Assembly (NCBI RefSeq): GCF_004365635.1
Contig: NZ_SOBH01000003.1
Coordinates: 186,001 to 250,000 of the forward strand
From: Litoreibacter halocynthiae
GTDB taxonomy: Bacteria; Pseudomonadota; Alphaproteobacteria; Rhodobacterales; Rhodobacteraceae
Reading direction: 5' to 3'
Length of the DNA: 64,000 bases
A program made the position numbers and the translations under genes. This document shows positions 38,234-46,735 of the stretch, in pieces. Position 1 is the first letter of the stretch; each line of letters starts with the position of its first letter. The notes below the pieces were generated by a model, which saw nothing but the letters and a program-made list of their open reading frames with translations, made no database searches and was not told the DNA's origin.

Positions 38234-38626
38234 ATGAGTGATTTTGGGAAAAGTTTGGAAATTTCTGCAAGCGGAATGCGAGCCCAGTCGTCGCGGTTAC
38301 GCATGGTGTCGGAAAACCTAGCTAACGTAGATACGCCGGGATACCGGCGTAAGATGTCGTCTTTTGAACAGGTTTTTGACGACAGCGGTGAAACGGCGTT
38401 AGTACGTAAAGGCAGGACACATCTCGATCAAAGTGAATTGCCAAAAATTTACGATCCCTCCCATGTTCTTGCTGGCTCTGATGGATATTTTGAAGGCTCG
38501 AACGTCAATCTCATGATTGAAATTGCCGACGCGCGGGAAGCGCAAAGAAGTTACGATGCGAATTTGAAAATGTTTGAGCAAGCGCGAAAAATGTCAACCG
38601 CGTTGCTAGATATATTGCGCCGGTAG
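38234..38626 (+). CDS. flgC: Flagellar basal-body rod protein FlgC
   Basis: The 130-residue rod subunit has KSLEISASGMRAQSSRLRMVSENLANVDTPGYRRK at the N-terminus and the C-terminal ARDAQRSYDANLKMFEQ-like helix (ADAREAQRSYDANLKMFEQARKM). It lies eight bases after flgB and before fliE, the usual order. It is exported without a cleaved signal and forms part of the rod with FlgB, FlgF and FliE. Confidence 0.95.
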   Translation: MSDFGKSLEISASGMRAQSSRLRMVSENLANVDTPGYRRKMSSFEQVFDDSGETALVRKGRTHLDQSELPKIYDPSHVLAGSDGYFEGSNVNLMIEIADAREAQRSYDANLKMFEQARKMSTALLDILRR

Positions 38627-38656
38627 CGGCCCCTAACAACATAAGGATAGTCCAGA

Positions 38657-38932
38657 ATGGATGTTTCTACTACACTCGCGCAGCGCGCCTATGGTGCCGC
38701 TCGGCCAGCAACCAAGCCAACAGAAGAACAGGCGTTGGGTCATGCTGTTCAGACGTTCTCGGACCTTGTTTCCGTAGGAGAGCGGGTCGCGATAGACTCG
38801 ATGGCAGGCCGCGCTGACGCACACAGCCTTGTCGAGGCCCTTACCCAATCAGAACTGGCTGTTCAAACCGCAGTGAGTGTTCGCGATAAAGTTGTTGAAG
38901 CCTACCAAGAAATCCTTCGGATGCCGGTTTGA
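38657..38932 (+). CDS. fliE: Flagellar hook-basal body complex protein FliE
   Basis: The 91-residue protein links the MS ring to the rod. The C-terminal region (DSMAGRADAHSLVEALTQSELAVQTAVSVRDKVVEAYQEILRMPV) matches the FliE signature and ends in the typical RMPV. It is preceded by AAGGATAG and its stop overlaps the fliQ start (TGATG). Confidence 0.95.
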   Translation: MDVSTTLAQRAYGAARPATKPTEEQALGHAVQTFSDLVSVGERVAIDSMAGRADAHSLVEALTQSELAVQTAVSVRDKVVEAYQEILRMPV

Positions 38933-39201
38933 TGTTGAGTGAGTCAGAGTTTTTCGATGTCTTGCGGCAAGGGTTGTGGGTCGCTGTTGTGATTTCCGGA
39001 CCCATCTTGATTGTTGCGCTTGGCGTAGGTTTGTTGGTTGGCCTGTTTCAGGCCCTAACCTCAATTCAGGAAATGACGCTCACTTTCGTTCCCAAGGTCG
39101 GAGCCATTCTTGCGACGTTCTGGATTTCTATGAGCTTCATGACGCGCCATTTAGTGATTTTTTGGTCAGACACGATTCTACCCCTAGTTGCAGGAGGTTA
39201 G
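38932..39201 (+). CDS. fliQ: Flagellar export gate protein FliQ
   Basis: The 89-residue inner-membrane protein has two hydrophobic hairpin helices (GLWVAVVISGPILIVALGVGLLVGLFQA and a second around FWISMSF) with the family segment LTSIQEMTLTFVPK between them. It is part of the FliPQR export gate. Start ATG 38932 overlaps the fliE stop by one base; a TTG one codon earlier is an alternative. fliP and fliR are elsewhere in the window. Confidence 0.96.
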   Translation: MLSESEFFDVLRQGLWVAVVISGPILIVALGVGLLVGLFQALTSIQEMTLTFVPKVGAILATFWISMSFMTRHLVIFWSDTILPLVAGG

Positions 39202-39202
39202 A

Positions 39203-39922
39203 TTGGGAAGCACGGTTTACACAACAATCACACGTCAATCTGGATTGATGAATGAGATGCGCGTTGTTGCAAATAACATCGCTAACCTCGCGACGACCGG
39301 CTTTCGCACAGAAACAGCAGTTTTCTCCGAGTACATCATGCCGTTGGGACAAAACGAGGGAAGCGTATCAATGGCGCGGGCGAATGCGCATGTGACCAGT
39401 TTTCAACAAGGCGGGATGACAAAAACTGGTGGGACTTTTGACCTCGGGATTAACGGGGAAGGATTCTTCCAGTTGGAAACCCCAGCTGGCATTCGCATAA
39501 CGCGTGCCGGAGCGTTTAGTCCGAATGCAGCGGGAGAGCTGGTTTCCCCGGAAGGTTTCCGATTGTTGGATGCCGGCGGTGCGCCGATATTTGCCCCGTC
39601 GGACGTGGGCCAGATAAGTATTTCTGCAGATGGAACCATGTCTGCTGATGGGAATCCTATCTCCCAAATTGGCTTGGTCGTCCCATCAAATTTTAACACT
39701 CTTGAGCGGGAAGATGGGGTGAGGTTCAAAAGCAACTCAGAACTTCTTCCGGCTGAAACAGCCACGGTGAGTCAAGGTTTTCTTGAATCCTCTAACGTCG
39801 AGGCAGTTCAGCAAATTGCACGGATGATCGAAGTTCAGCGATCTTATGAAATGGGGCAGTCGTTTCTTGAAAAAGAAGATGAACGGCTGCGTTCAATTAT
39901 GACGCTCGTTGGCGGGCGCTAG
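39203..39922 (+). CDS. flgF: Flagellar basal-body rod protein FlgF
   Basis: The 239-residue proximal rod subunit has the N-terminal NEMRVVANNIANLATTGFRTE motif, the hook-like domain with GGTFDLGINGEGFFQLETPAG, and the C-terminal VQQIARMIEVQRSYEMGQSFLEKEDERLR. The best start is a TTG at 39203 because GGAGG stands five bases upstream and no ATG occurs before the motif; a TTG at 39188 lies inside fliQ. It precedes flgG as usual. Confidence 0.92.
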   Translation: MGSTVYTTITRQSGLMNEMRVVANNIANLATTGFRTETAVFSEYIMPLGQNEGSVSMARANAHVTSFQQGGMTKTGGTFDLGINGEGFFQLETPAGIRITRAGAFSPNAAGELVSPEGFRLLDAGGAPIFAPSDVGQISISADGTMSADGNPISQIGLVVPSNFNTLEREDGVRFKSNSELLPAETATVSQGFLESSNVEAVQQIARMIEVQRSYEMGQSFLEKEDERLRSIMTLVGGR

Positions 39923-39938
39923 AGGAAAGGGCAATCAA

Positions 39939-40724
39939 ATGAATGCACTCAAAATCGCAGCGACCGGAATGGCGGCGCAGCAAGCACGTGTTGACGTGAT
40001 TTCAAACAATCTCGCTAACATGTCGACGACGGGTTACAATGCACGGCGCGCCGAGTTTGCCGACCTTCATTATCAGCAACTTACCCGAGCCGGTAGCATC
40101 AATGCCGCCGATGGCACCGTTGTTCCTGCGGGAGTTCAAATGGGGTTGGGGGTGCGTCCAACAGCTGTTTCAGTGAATGTTTCGCAAGGCGCGCTCTCCC
40201 AAACGGGAGGTGATCTCGACCTTGCAGTGGAGGGGCGAGGTTATCTAGAAGTCACGATGCCGTCCGGGATTTCAGGCTACACGCGTGACGGTGGACTCAA
40301 GCGAACCGGAGAGGGGCTGCTGGTCACATCGGACGGTTTTCCGATTGTTCCGAACATTACCATTCCCGAGGACGCCAGATCGATTTCGATTAGTCCTGAA
40401 GGGGAAGTTTTTGCGTATTTCATTGATCGGGTCGAACCTGAGCAATTGGGGCAACTGTCGCTTGCCGGCTTCGCCAACGAAAAGGGCTTGGAGGCAATCG
40501 GGAGTAATCTTTTCGTTGAAACTTCGGCCTCGGGTGGCGCAATCGTCGGAACTGCCGGTGAAAACGGCTTGGGCAGCTTTCGACACGGCTATCTTGAGGA
40601 TTCTTCGGTCGATGCCGTTCGGGAAGTGACCGAGCTGATCGAAGCGCAGCGAGGGTATGAATTGAATGCAAAGGTGATCACTGCTGCTGATCAGATGCTG
40701 AGTGCGACGACACAGATCCGATGA
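39939..40724 (+). CDS. flgG: Flagellar basal-body rod protein FlgG (distal rod)
   Basis: The 261-residue distal rod protein begins MNALKIAATGMAAQQARVDVISNNLANMSTTGYNARRAEF and ends VTELIEAQRGYELNAKVITAADQML, both diagnostic, and is about 260 residues like other FlgG. ATG 39939 has GAGGAAAGGG upstream. Its stop overlaps the flgA start by four bases. Confidence 0.97.
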   Translation: MNALKIAATGMAAQQARVDVISNNLANMSTTGYNARRAEFADLHYQQLTRAGSINAADGTVVPAGVQMGLGVRPTAVSVNVSQGALSQTGGDLDLAVEGRGYLEVTMPSGISGYTRDGGLKRTGEGLLVTSDGFPIVPNITIPEDARSISISPEGEVFAYFIDRVEPEQLGQLSLAGFANEKGLEAIGSNLFVETSASGGAIVGTAGENGLGSFRHGYLEDSSVDAVREVTELIEAQRGYELNAKVITAADQMLSATTQIR

Positions 40725-41158
40725 TAGCAAGCGTTCAACTCCTTTTTATACTGATCCTTTGTAGCGTCACCGCCAATGCCGCAACGGCACAGACGGTTGT
40801 TCCTACACATACGCTTCAACCCGGTGACATCATCTCAATTGACGATGTTCAAATTGCCGAAGCCTCAGTGCGCGATGGGTTTTCTGAACTTGTTCAAGTT
40901 TTGGGATTCGAGGTGCAAAGGGTTCTTTACCGTGGCCGCCCGATGCGTCCGGGCGATATCGGAACCCCCGCTGTGGTAGAGCGCAACGAGATCGTAACTT
41001 TGGTCTATCGCATCGGAGAACTTAGCATTGAAACAGAGGGGCGTTCGCTTGGGCGCGGTGCAATTGGCGACAAGCTTAAGGTGCTTAATCTTTCGTCAAG
41101 AAATACCGTTTCAGGTCACGTTAATGAACTCGGCACTGTCATTGTTGGGCGCGAATAG
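40721..41158 (+). CDS. flgA: Flagellar P-ring assembly chaperone FlgA
   Basis: The 145-residue periplasmic protein has a signal peptide (about residues 1-25, ending NAATAQ) and a SAF/FlgA domain with HTLQPGDIISIDDVQI, GRPMRPGDI and GDKLKVLNLSSRNTVSGHVN. It aids FlgI assembly into the P ring. It is shorter than two-domain FlgA proteins, keeping only the C-terminal SAF part, as is common in this group. It overlaps flgG by four bases. Confidence 0.93.
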   Translation: MIASVQLLFILILCSVTANAATAQTVVPTHTLQPGDIISIDDVQIAEASVRDGFSELVQVLGFEVQRVLYRGRPMRPGDIGTPAVVERNEIVTLVYRIGELSIETEGRSLGRGAIGDKLKVLNLSSRNTVSGHVNELGTVIVGRE

Positions 41159-41163
41159 GAAGC

Positions 41164-41907
41164 ATGATGAATAGACTGATCGATAACAAATTACGCTGGG
41201 CTTTGATATTCGTCGCACTCTCGGCATGCGGGCGTTTGGAAAATGTTGGCAAGGCTCCTGAGATAAGCCCAATCGCAAATACAAACGAACACTATGCGAT
41301 GATGCGGGTTCCATTGCCCAAGTCGTCTGAGCCTGCGTTGGTGTCTGATAGCGCGTCCTTATGGGAATCCGGCCGTCATTCATTGCTGGGGAACCAACGC
41401 GCAGAGCAAGTTGGCGATATCGTGACTGTCGTCGTCGAAATTGACGAGCGCGCCGAGATTTCCAATAGCACCTCGCGTGCACGGGCCGGGTCCGAGTCGA
41501 TGGGCATTCCGTCCTTATTTGGAATCCCACAAAGGATTAACGAAGCGCTCCCAGAAGGCGCAAGCCTCGACACTGCAGTCGCAACAAACTCCTCGAGTTC
41601 TTCGTCAGGGGACGGCTCGGTCAGACGCAAAGAAAAGTTCTCGATCCGAGTGGCCGCAACGGTAGTGGACGTGCTTCAGAATGGGGTTCTAAGTATTCAA
41701 GGGACGCAAGAGGTTCGCGTAAATTTTGAACTTCGGGAACTGCTTGTCAGCGGATATGTGCGACCCGCCGACATCAATCGGAAGAACGAAGTCTCTTATG
41801 ATCGCATTGCTGCCGCGCGGATTTCCTATGGCGGGCGCGGGCAGATCACCGATGTGCAGCAGCCGCGCTACGGACAGCAGGTTGCTGATATTTTATTGCC
41901 GTTTTAG
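41164..41907 (+). CDS. flgH: Flagellar L-ring lipoprotein FlgH
   Basis: The 247-residue outer-membrane lipoprotein forms the L ring. A lipobox LSAC places the acylated cysteine at residue 22. The segments SLWESGRHSLLGNQRAEQVGDIVTV and GVLSIQGTQEVRVNFELRELLVSGYVRPADI are typical. Two ATG codons lie in tandem at 41164 and 41167. It follows flgA by five bases. Confidence 0.97.
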   Translation: MMNRLIDNKLRWALIFVALSACGRLENVGKAPEISPIANTNEHYAMMRVPLPKSSEPALVSDSASLWESGRHSLLGNQRAEQVGDIVTVVVEIDERAEISNSTSRARAGSESMGIPSLFGIPQRINEALPEGASLDTAVATNSSSSSSGDGSVRRKEKFSIRVAATVVDVLQNGVLSIQGTQEVRVNFELRELLVSGYVRPADINRKNEVSYDRIAAARISYGGRGQITDVQQPRYGQQVADILLPF

Positions 41908-41916
41908 GAGAGACCA

Positions 41917-42402
41917 ATGGGTGCGTTGCTACCAATAGTTCTAGTTGTGCTGGGTGTGGGGCTGGGTGCCGGTGCCGGATTTGCCCTCCGCCCTGTATCG
42001 GTCGATGAAGAAACCGCCGATGTTAAACACCCTGAAAATCATGAGGAAGAGAAGGTCGCGGTGGAAGCTCCGCAAAGTGAACTGAGCTATGTGAAAATTA
42101 ACAACCAGTTTGTTGTGCCTGTGATCAAGCAGGATCGGGTGTCGGCTTTGGTTGTTTTATCGCTCAGCTTGGAGACTCTGGCGTCCGAAACAAGCGCTGT
42201 CTACGATCGGGAGCCAAAACTGCGAGACGCATTTTTACAAGTGCTTTTCGATCACGCGTATCTAGGTGGCTTTGATGGTGTTTACACTGCATCCCCAGCG
42301 ATGGACACCTTGCGCCGTTCGCTGCTTGCCAGTGCACGCAAGGTAGTTGGGGAAAATATATCCGATATATTGATCACCGACATCGTTCGACAGGACATCT
42401 AA
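41917..42402 (+). CDS. FliL-like flagellar basal-body protein (second paralogue)
   Basis: The 161-residue protein has one N-terminal membrane helix (about 4-25), an acidic periplasmic linker and a C-terminal domain resembling FliL (YVKINNQFVVPVIKQDRVSALVVLSLSLE, LRDAFLQVLFDHA, ILITDIVRQDI). FliL-type proteins surround stators and help torque. It is the last gene of the flgB operon, nine bases after flgH, and another FliL-like gene lies at 50469. MotF of Rhodobacter, a bitopic basal-body protein, is another possibility. Its stop overlaps that of the minus-strand gene by four bases. Confidence 0.75.
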   Translation: MGALLPIVLVVLGVGLGAGAGFALRPVSVDEETADVKHPENHEEEKVAVEAPQSELSYVKINNQFVVPVIKQDRVSALVVLSLSLETLASETSAVYDREPKLRDAFLQVLFDHAYLGGFDGVYTASPAMDTLRRSLLASARKVVGENISDILITDIVRQDI

Positions 42403-42728
42403 AGCTCTCCTCTAGTGATCAGTTCCCGCATCGCTTCTAGCCGACCGAAAGAAGTCTTTAGCTTCCTCTTTGCTTCTAGAAGTTCCGGGTCCATTTCAAA
42501 CATTATTCGTGAGATTTTGTGGGCTTCGCACCGTCTCCAGGCAGCGTATTTGCAGGCGGCCTCAGCGAGCTGAAAGCCACCAGTACCTATTTGATCATGC
42601 TGTTGCGTAGTTTGGAGTGTGACGCGCTTTCTCTCCAGTTCGGAGAGTCGTTGTTTTAACTTCTGAAATTTCGCTTGGTCTGCCTGATAGAGGGTATCAA
42701 GCGCTGCGAGCAATCCAGCGGCCTTCAT
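42399..42728 (-). CDS. Small coiled-coil protein, FliJ-like candidate
   Basis: This 109-residue cytoplasmic protein of no recognised family is strongly helical and charged, with coiled-coil-like heptads (LLAALDTLYQADQAKFQKLKQRLSELERKRVTL, later LEAKRKLKTSFGRLEAMREL). Size, charge and antiparallel-coil appearance resemble FliJ, the stalk of the export ATPase, and no other fliJ is in the window. The ATG overlaps the flhB stop by four bases, so it ends the fliL-...-flhA-fliR-flhB operon. The FliJ identity is inference. Confidence 0.55.
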   Translation of the reverse strand: MKAAGLLAALDTLYQADQAKFQKLKQRLSELERKRVTLQTTQQHDQIGTGGFQLAEAACKYAAWRRCEAHKISRIMFEMDPELLEAKRKLKTSFGRLEAMRELITRGEL

Positions 42729-43810
42729 GGTTTTCTCCTCGATATTGCACTTACCGACTGGGCAAAGCGGATTGCTGCGGCAACTGCACGGTAGTCATCC
42801 GGCCAAACCTCGCTGCCTACTTCTATGCGAGCGAACAGGGATCGGGCGGAAGGCGGATCGTGATGGATCGGAATGGATGATTTGAGCGCAATTTCTCGGA
42901 TTCTGGCTGCAATCTCATCCACACCTTTGGCAACACAGATTGGCGCAGTTGATGCGGATTCATTCCATTTCAATGCCACTGCGTAGTGAGTGGGATTCAC
43001 GATGATAACTGTCGCATCTGGTACGTCCGACAGCATTTGGTTCATTGCAATCTCCAATCCTCTTTGGCGTCTGGCCTGCTTGTTGTGAGGGTCGCCTTCC
43101 GCTTCCTTGCTTTCGTCCTCCACCTCCTTTCGCGTCATGCGATTTTTACGGTGATGCTCTGCAACCTGCCAAAGGTAGTCGACACCCCCGACAATGATCG
43201 AAACGACCAGTAGCAAGGTCAGGAATGCCAGAATTTGACTGCCAAGTACGCCTGTCATTTGTGGTGGCTGGAGATCTACGGTTTGAAGGATTTCCGGCAG
43301 TCCAGCTTTCAAGAACCACACCATGACGAGGCTGACGACTACAAGCTTGGTCGCTGATTTCGCAAACTCGAAGAGTCCAGTCGCGCCGAATTTATTCTTT
43401 GCGGTGGTGATAGGAGAAATTTTGCTCAATTTGGGACGTATTTTGCCGGGAGCAAAAGTGAATGCTTTTTGTGCCACAAGGCTAAGTGCGACCGCTATCG
43501 CAGGGATGGCAAAAAGAGGCAGCAGTGATGTCAATACGAGCGACCCGAGCAAGCCAGCGATTGACGCACTATCCATTGCGTGTTCTGAATTTGAAAAGTG
43601 CTGAGGTTCAGAGATGAAGTGACTCAGCTTTGTCGCGGCATCTAGCAAGGCCGTTGGGCCCAACACCGTAAGCGCCAGAATTAACCCGACATATGCGGCT
43701 GCGGCAGACAAGTCGGTCGACTTAGCAATTTGCCCCTCTTTTCGCGCATCTTGGAGTTTCTTCGGTGTCGGCTCATGCGTCTTTTCCCCGCTTTCTGGAG
43801 CATCTGACAT
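42725..43810 (-). CDS. flhB: Flagellar export protein FlhB
   Basis: The 361-residue inner-membrane switch protein of the export gate begins GEKTHEPTPKKLQDARKEGQIAKS, has four membrane helices, and carries the self-cleaving NPTH motif at residues 272-275 (VIIVNPTHYAVALKW). Cleavage there lets FliK switch export from hook to filament proteins. ATG 43810 overlaps the fliR stop (TAATG); a longer frame to 43861 lies inside fliR. Confidence 0.97.
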   Translation of the reverse strand: MSDAPESGEKTHEPTPKKLQDARKEGQIAKSTDLSAAAAYVGLILALTVLGPTALLDAATKLSHFISEPQHFSNSEHAMDSASIAGLLGSLVLTSLLPLFAIPAIAVALSLVAQKAFTFAPGKIRPKLSKISPITTAKNKFGATGLFEFAKSATKLVVVSLVMVWFLKAGLPEILQTVDLQPPQMTGVLGSQILAFLTLLLVVSIIVGGVDYLWQVAEHHRKNRMTRKEVEDESKEAEGDPHNKQARRQRGLEIAMNQMLSDVPDATVIIVNPTHYAVALKWNESASTAPICVAKGVDEIAARIREIALKSSIPIHHDPPSARSLFARIEVGSEVWPDDYRAVAAAIRFAQSVSAISRRKP

Positions 43811-44583
43811 TAGAACCCCGCACCAGACGGGCTGGTCAGGTGCGCAAATGCGCGGCCCCAAACAGTCAGGATGACGGGGCTAGAGACAAGAAGTAAAATC
43901 AAGCCGCCCAAACTGATAGCTGGCGCTCCGACAAGCGCGACCATGAGTTGAGGCATCGCCTTGTTAATCGCACCCAGTCCCAAATTGTAAATCAAAGATG
44001 CTAAAACGAAGGGGCCGGCCAGAGTGAAACCTAGGCCGAAGATCTGGCCCACCTTCAAGACAGCCCATTCGGCGGTCGGACCACTGGCTGGCCAAACGCC
44101 GACTGGGAAGGTCTCGTAAGAACTCAGTAAGAGTTCGACTACGCGAATGTGAAGTCCTAGCATCACCGCCAAACTAAGACCTGCAACAACAAATAGTGTG
44201 CTGAATGCTGTCTGGGGTTCTGCACCCAATCCGCCGCCGAAAAACTGTGACAAAGAGGTGGATTGTGCCGCGATAGTGCCTGCAATTTGCAATGCAATCA
44301 CCAAAAGGCGAAATACAAATCCTACCATAAGTCCGGCGATGACCTCTGGGCCTATTAGCGCAAACCAGTCACGTTGCGGGCTGGCCTGTTCCAGATTTTG
44401 CCAAATCATCGGAGTTAAAATTGCCGAGAAGGCCAGTGTAGCCGCGAGCTTGACGCGCATCGGGACGACCTGTTCTCCGAATGCTGGTAGAAATGCCATC
44501 GCGGCTCCTACCCGCATGACGACAAGTGAAGTTGCCCAGATATATGCTTGGGGGAAAGCGATTTCGGAAAGGAGCCCCAACAT
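43810..44583 (-). CDS. fliR: Flagellar export gate protein FliR
   Basis: The 257-residue inner-membrane protein has five to six hydrophobic helices. RVGAAMAFLPAFGEQVVPMRVKLAATLAFS at the N-terminus and LQIAGTIAAQSTSLSQFF mid-protein are typical. It works with FliP and FliQ. ATG 44583 overlaps the flhA stop (TGATG), with a GTG one codon upstream as an alternative. Order flhA-fliR-flhB is conserved in alphaproteobacteria. Confidence 0.96.
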   Translation of the reverse strand: MLGLLSEIAFPQAYIWATSLVVMRVGAAMAFLPAFGEQVVPMRVKLAATLAFSAILTPMIWQNLEQASPQRDWFALIGPEVIAGLMVGFVFRLLVIALQIAGTIAAQSTSLSQFFGGGLGAEPQTAFSTLFVVAGLSLAVMLGLHIRVVELLLSSYETFPVGVWPASGPTAEWAVLKVGQIFGLGFTLAGPFVLASLIYNLGLGAINKAMPQLMVALVGAPAISLGGLILLLVSSPVILTVWGRAFAHLTSPSGAGF

Positions 44584-46646
44584 CACGCCGCGACCATACC
44601 AACGATAGCAGGCCGACTATCAGACGCGATCTCCTCGTAAGAAAAGACAGAAGTGTTGATCCCGCGGTTTGCCAAGAGCAGTCGAATAAATCTGCGACGA
44701 AGGACTGATGTTACGACAGCGGGAAAGACTCCATTCTCATTAAGATGTGTCAGCTTTTCAGTTAAGCCTTCCGCCAGCCGGGTGTAGTCTTCGGGGGGTA
44801 GAGAAACGTCTGAAGGTTGTGTTTCTGACTTGGAATATTTGCTGAACACATCTTCCCAATCGGGTGAAAGCTGGATCAGCGGGAGTGAACCGTCCTCTCT
44901 TTTTAGCTCAGCAAACAACTGAGCGCCTAACCGTTGGCGCGTATGTTCGCACAACCCTTCTGCCGTCGAATGGATTGATCGCCCTTCCGCGATACTTTCG
45001 AGAATTACTGGAAGGTTCCTGATCGAAATTTGCTCCTCTAGAAGCAGCCGGAGCACCTGAAGAAGAGTCTCGAGGGAGACCTTTTCTGGAATGAGCTCAT
45101 CCAAAATCTTTCGGTTTGCTTCATTTCTTTTTGCGTCTGAGAGATTGGTAAATTCATCAAGAATTCGACGTAGCCCTCTTAGGCTCAATAGTCGCCCGAA
45201 GTTGCCCTTGATGACTTCCAACAAATGTGTCGCTAGGATCTCCGGAGGAGTCACCACAGTGCATCCGGCCAAGGCAGCGTCTTCTTTATATTTTCGCGCC
45301 ATCCACTTTGCGGGCGCGCCGTAAACCGGTTCCTTGACGGTTTCGCCTTCAATTGCGTTCGGGGCATCAGGCGGAAGCAGGGCAAGCACGGAATCAGGGA
45401 GTAGCTTGTCCTCAGCCTTCACGACGCCATGAATGCGTATTCGGTACACGCCAGATGCAAGAGATGCGTCGTCGGTTAATCTAATCTCAGGCAAAACCAG
45501 GCCAAAGCTGCTCGCTACATGGCTGCGCATATTTGCAATTCGAGTTTCCAAGCCGGTCGTTGGATCAAGTGCCATCATTACAAGGTCCGGTGAGAATTCG
45601 ACATGAATCTCGTCCAGATCAAGAATGTCACCCATTGATTTTTCTGGCACTCGCTCGATTGATATTGGCGCTGTAATTTCCGGCGTCAGGTCGAGCTTGC
45701 GTTTGAAATAATAAGCTGCAGCCAAAAGCGCCGCAGCTCCCAACATGAACGGGATGAAAGGCATCCCTGGGACTAATGCGAAGAACACCATGAGCACCCC
45801 GACAGTTGCAATCGCGGATGGATGCCTCCCAATTTGCTCAACCATGGCAATGTCGGTTGCGCCGCTGGTCCCACCGCGGGCAAGAAGCAGGGCTGTGGCA
45901 ATTGAAATGATGACGGCCGGTATCTGGGTTACGAGACCATCGCCGACCGTCAAGATCGCGTAAGTTTCGAATGCCAAACCCATTGGCATCCCGTGAGCTG
46001 CCACACCAATGATGAGGCCCATCACGAGGTTCAACATGGTGATCAGCAGGCCCGCCACGGCATCGCCTTTCACGAATTTTGATGCGCCGTCGAGAGAGCC
46101 GAAAAAAGTAGTTTCAGCTTGCTCACGTTCTCGTCGGGATTTGGCCTCGGTGTGATCAATGGCACCTGCGGACATGTCGCTGTCGATTGCCAGTTGCTTG
46201 CCCGGCATTCCGTCCAACGCAAAACGTGCGCCCACTTCCGCCATGCGCGTTGCGCCCTTGGTGATAACAATAAAATTCACGATGAGCAGGACGCAAAACA
46301 CCACAAGTCCAAGATAAACACTGCCTCCCATGACAAAGTTGGCGAAGCCCTCAATCACGTTTCCTGCGGCTCCGGTTCCGGTGTGTCCCTCTCCGATAAT
46401 CAGCTTGGTTGATGAGACGTTGAGCGATAATCGCAGCATCAAAGATGCCAGCAAGATCGTCGGGAATGCCGAAAAATCCAGTGGTCGTTCCAGAAACAAC
46501 GTCGTCGTGAACATAAGGATCGCAAGGCCGAAAGATGCGGCCAAGCCAAGATCCAACACCCATGCAGGCATCGGCAGGATCATCATTACAATGATTGCCA
46601 TGAGTGCCACGGCCAGAATAACGGTGGGTTGGAGGAACATTTTCAT
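44583..46646 (-). CDS. flhA: Flagellar export protein FlhA
   Basis: The 687-residue inner-membrane protein with eight N-terminal membrane helices and a large cytoplasmic domain forms the export nonamer. The FHIPEP-type segments are present (TKGATRMAEVGARFALDGMPGKQLAIDSDMSAG, SRREREQAETTFFGSLDGASKFVKGDA), plus the cytoplasmic LLSLRGLRRILDEF and LEEQISIRNLPVILESIAEG. Start is taken as ATG 46646; a TTG one codon earlier and an ATG two codons later are possible. Confidence 0.97.
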   Translation of the reverse strand: MKMFLQPTVILAVALMAIIVMMILPMPAWVLDLGLAASFGLAILMFTTTLFLERPLDFSAFPTILLASLMLRLSLNVSSTKLIIGEGHTGTGAAGNVIEGFANFVMGGSVYLGLVVFCVLLIVNFIVITKGATRMAEVGARFALDGMPGKQLAIDSDMSAGAIDHTEAKSRREREQAETTFFGSLDGASKFVKGDAVAGLLITMLNLVMGLIIGVAAHGMPMGLAFETYAILTVGDGLVTQIPAVIISIATALLLARGGTSGATDIAMVEQIGRHPSAIATVGVLMVFFALVPGMPFIPFMLGAAALLAAAYYFKRKLDLTPEITAPISIERVPEKSMGDILDLDEIHVEFSPDLVMMALDPTTGLETRIANMRSHVASSFGLVLPEIRLTDDASLASGVYRIRIHGVVKAEDKLLPDSVLALLPPDAPNAIEGETVKEPVYGAPAKWMARKYKEDAALAGCTVVTPPEILATHLLEVIKGNFGRLLSLRGLRRILDEFTNLSDAKRNEANRKILDELIPEKVSLETLLQVLRLLLEEQISIRNLPVILESIAEGRSIHSTAEGLCEHTRQRLGAQLFAELKREDGSLPLIQLSPDWEDVFSKYSKSETQPSDVSLPPEDYTRLAEGLTEKLTHLNENGVFPAVVTSVLRRRFIRLLLANRGINTSVFSYEEIASDSRPAIVGMVAA

Positions 46647-46735
46647 CAAAAGATCAAGCCGGTTGGAGTTAGGTATTGAAAGCGCCCGTCCAGCTTAGTT
46701 TTGCAGGCAATAATGGATGGTTAACTTGCTTGCCG

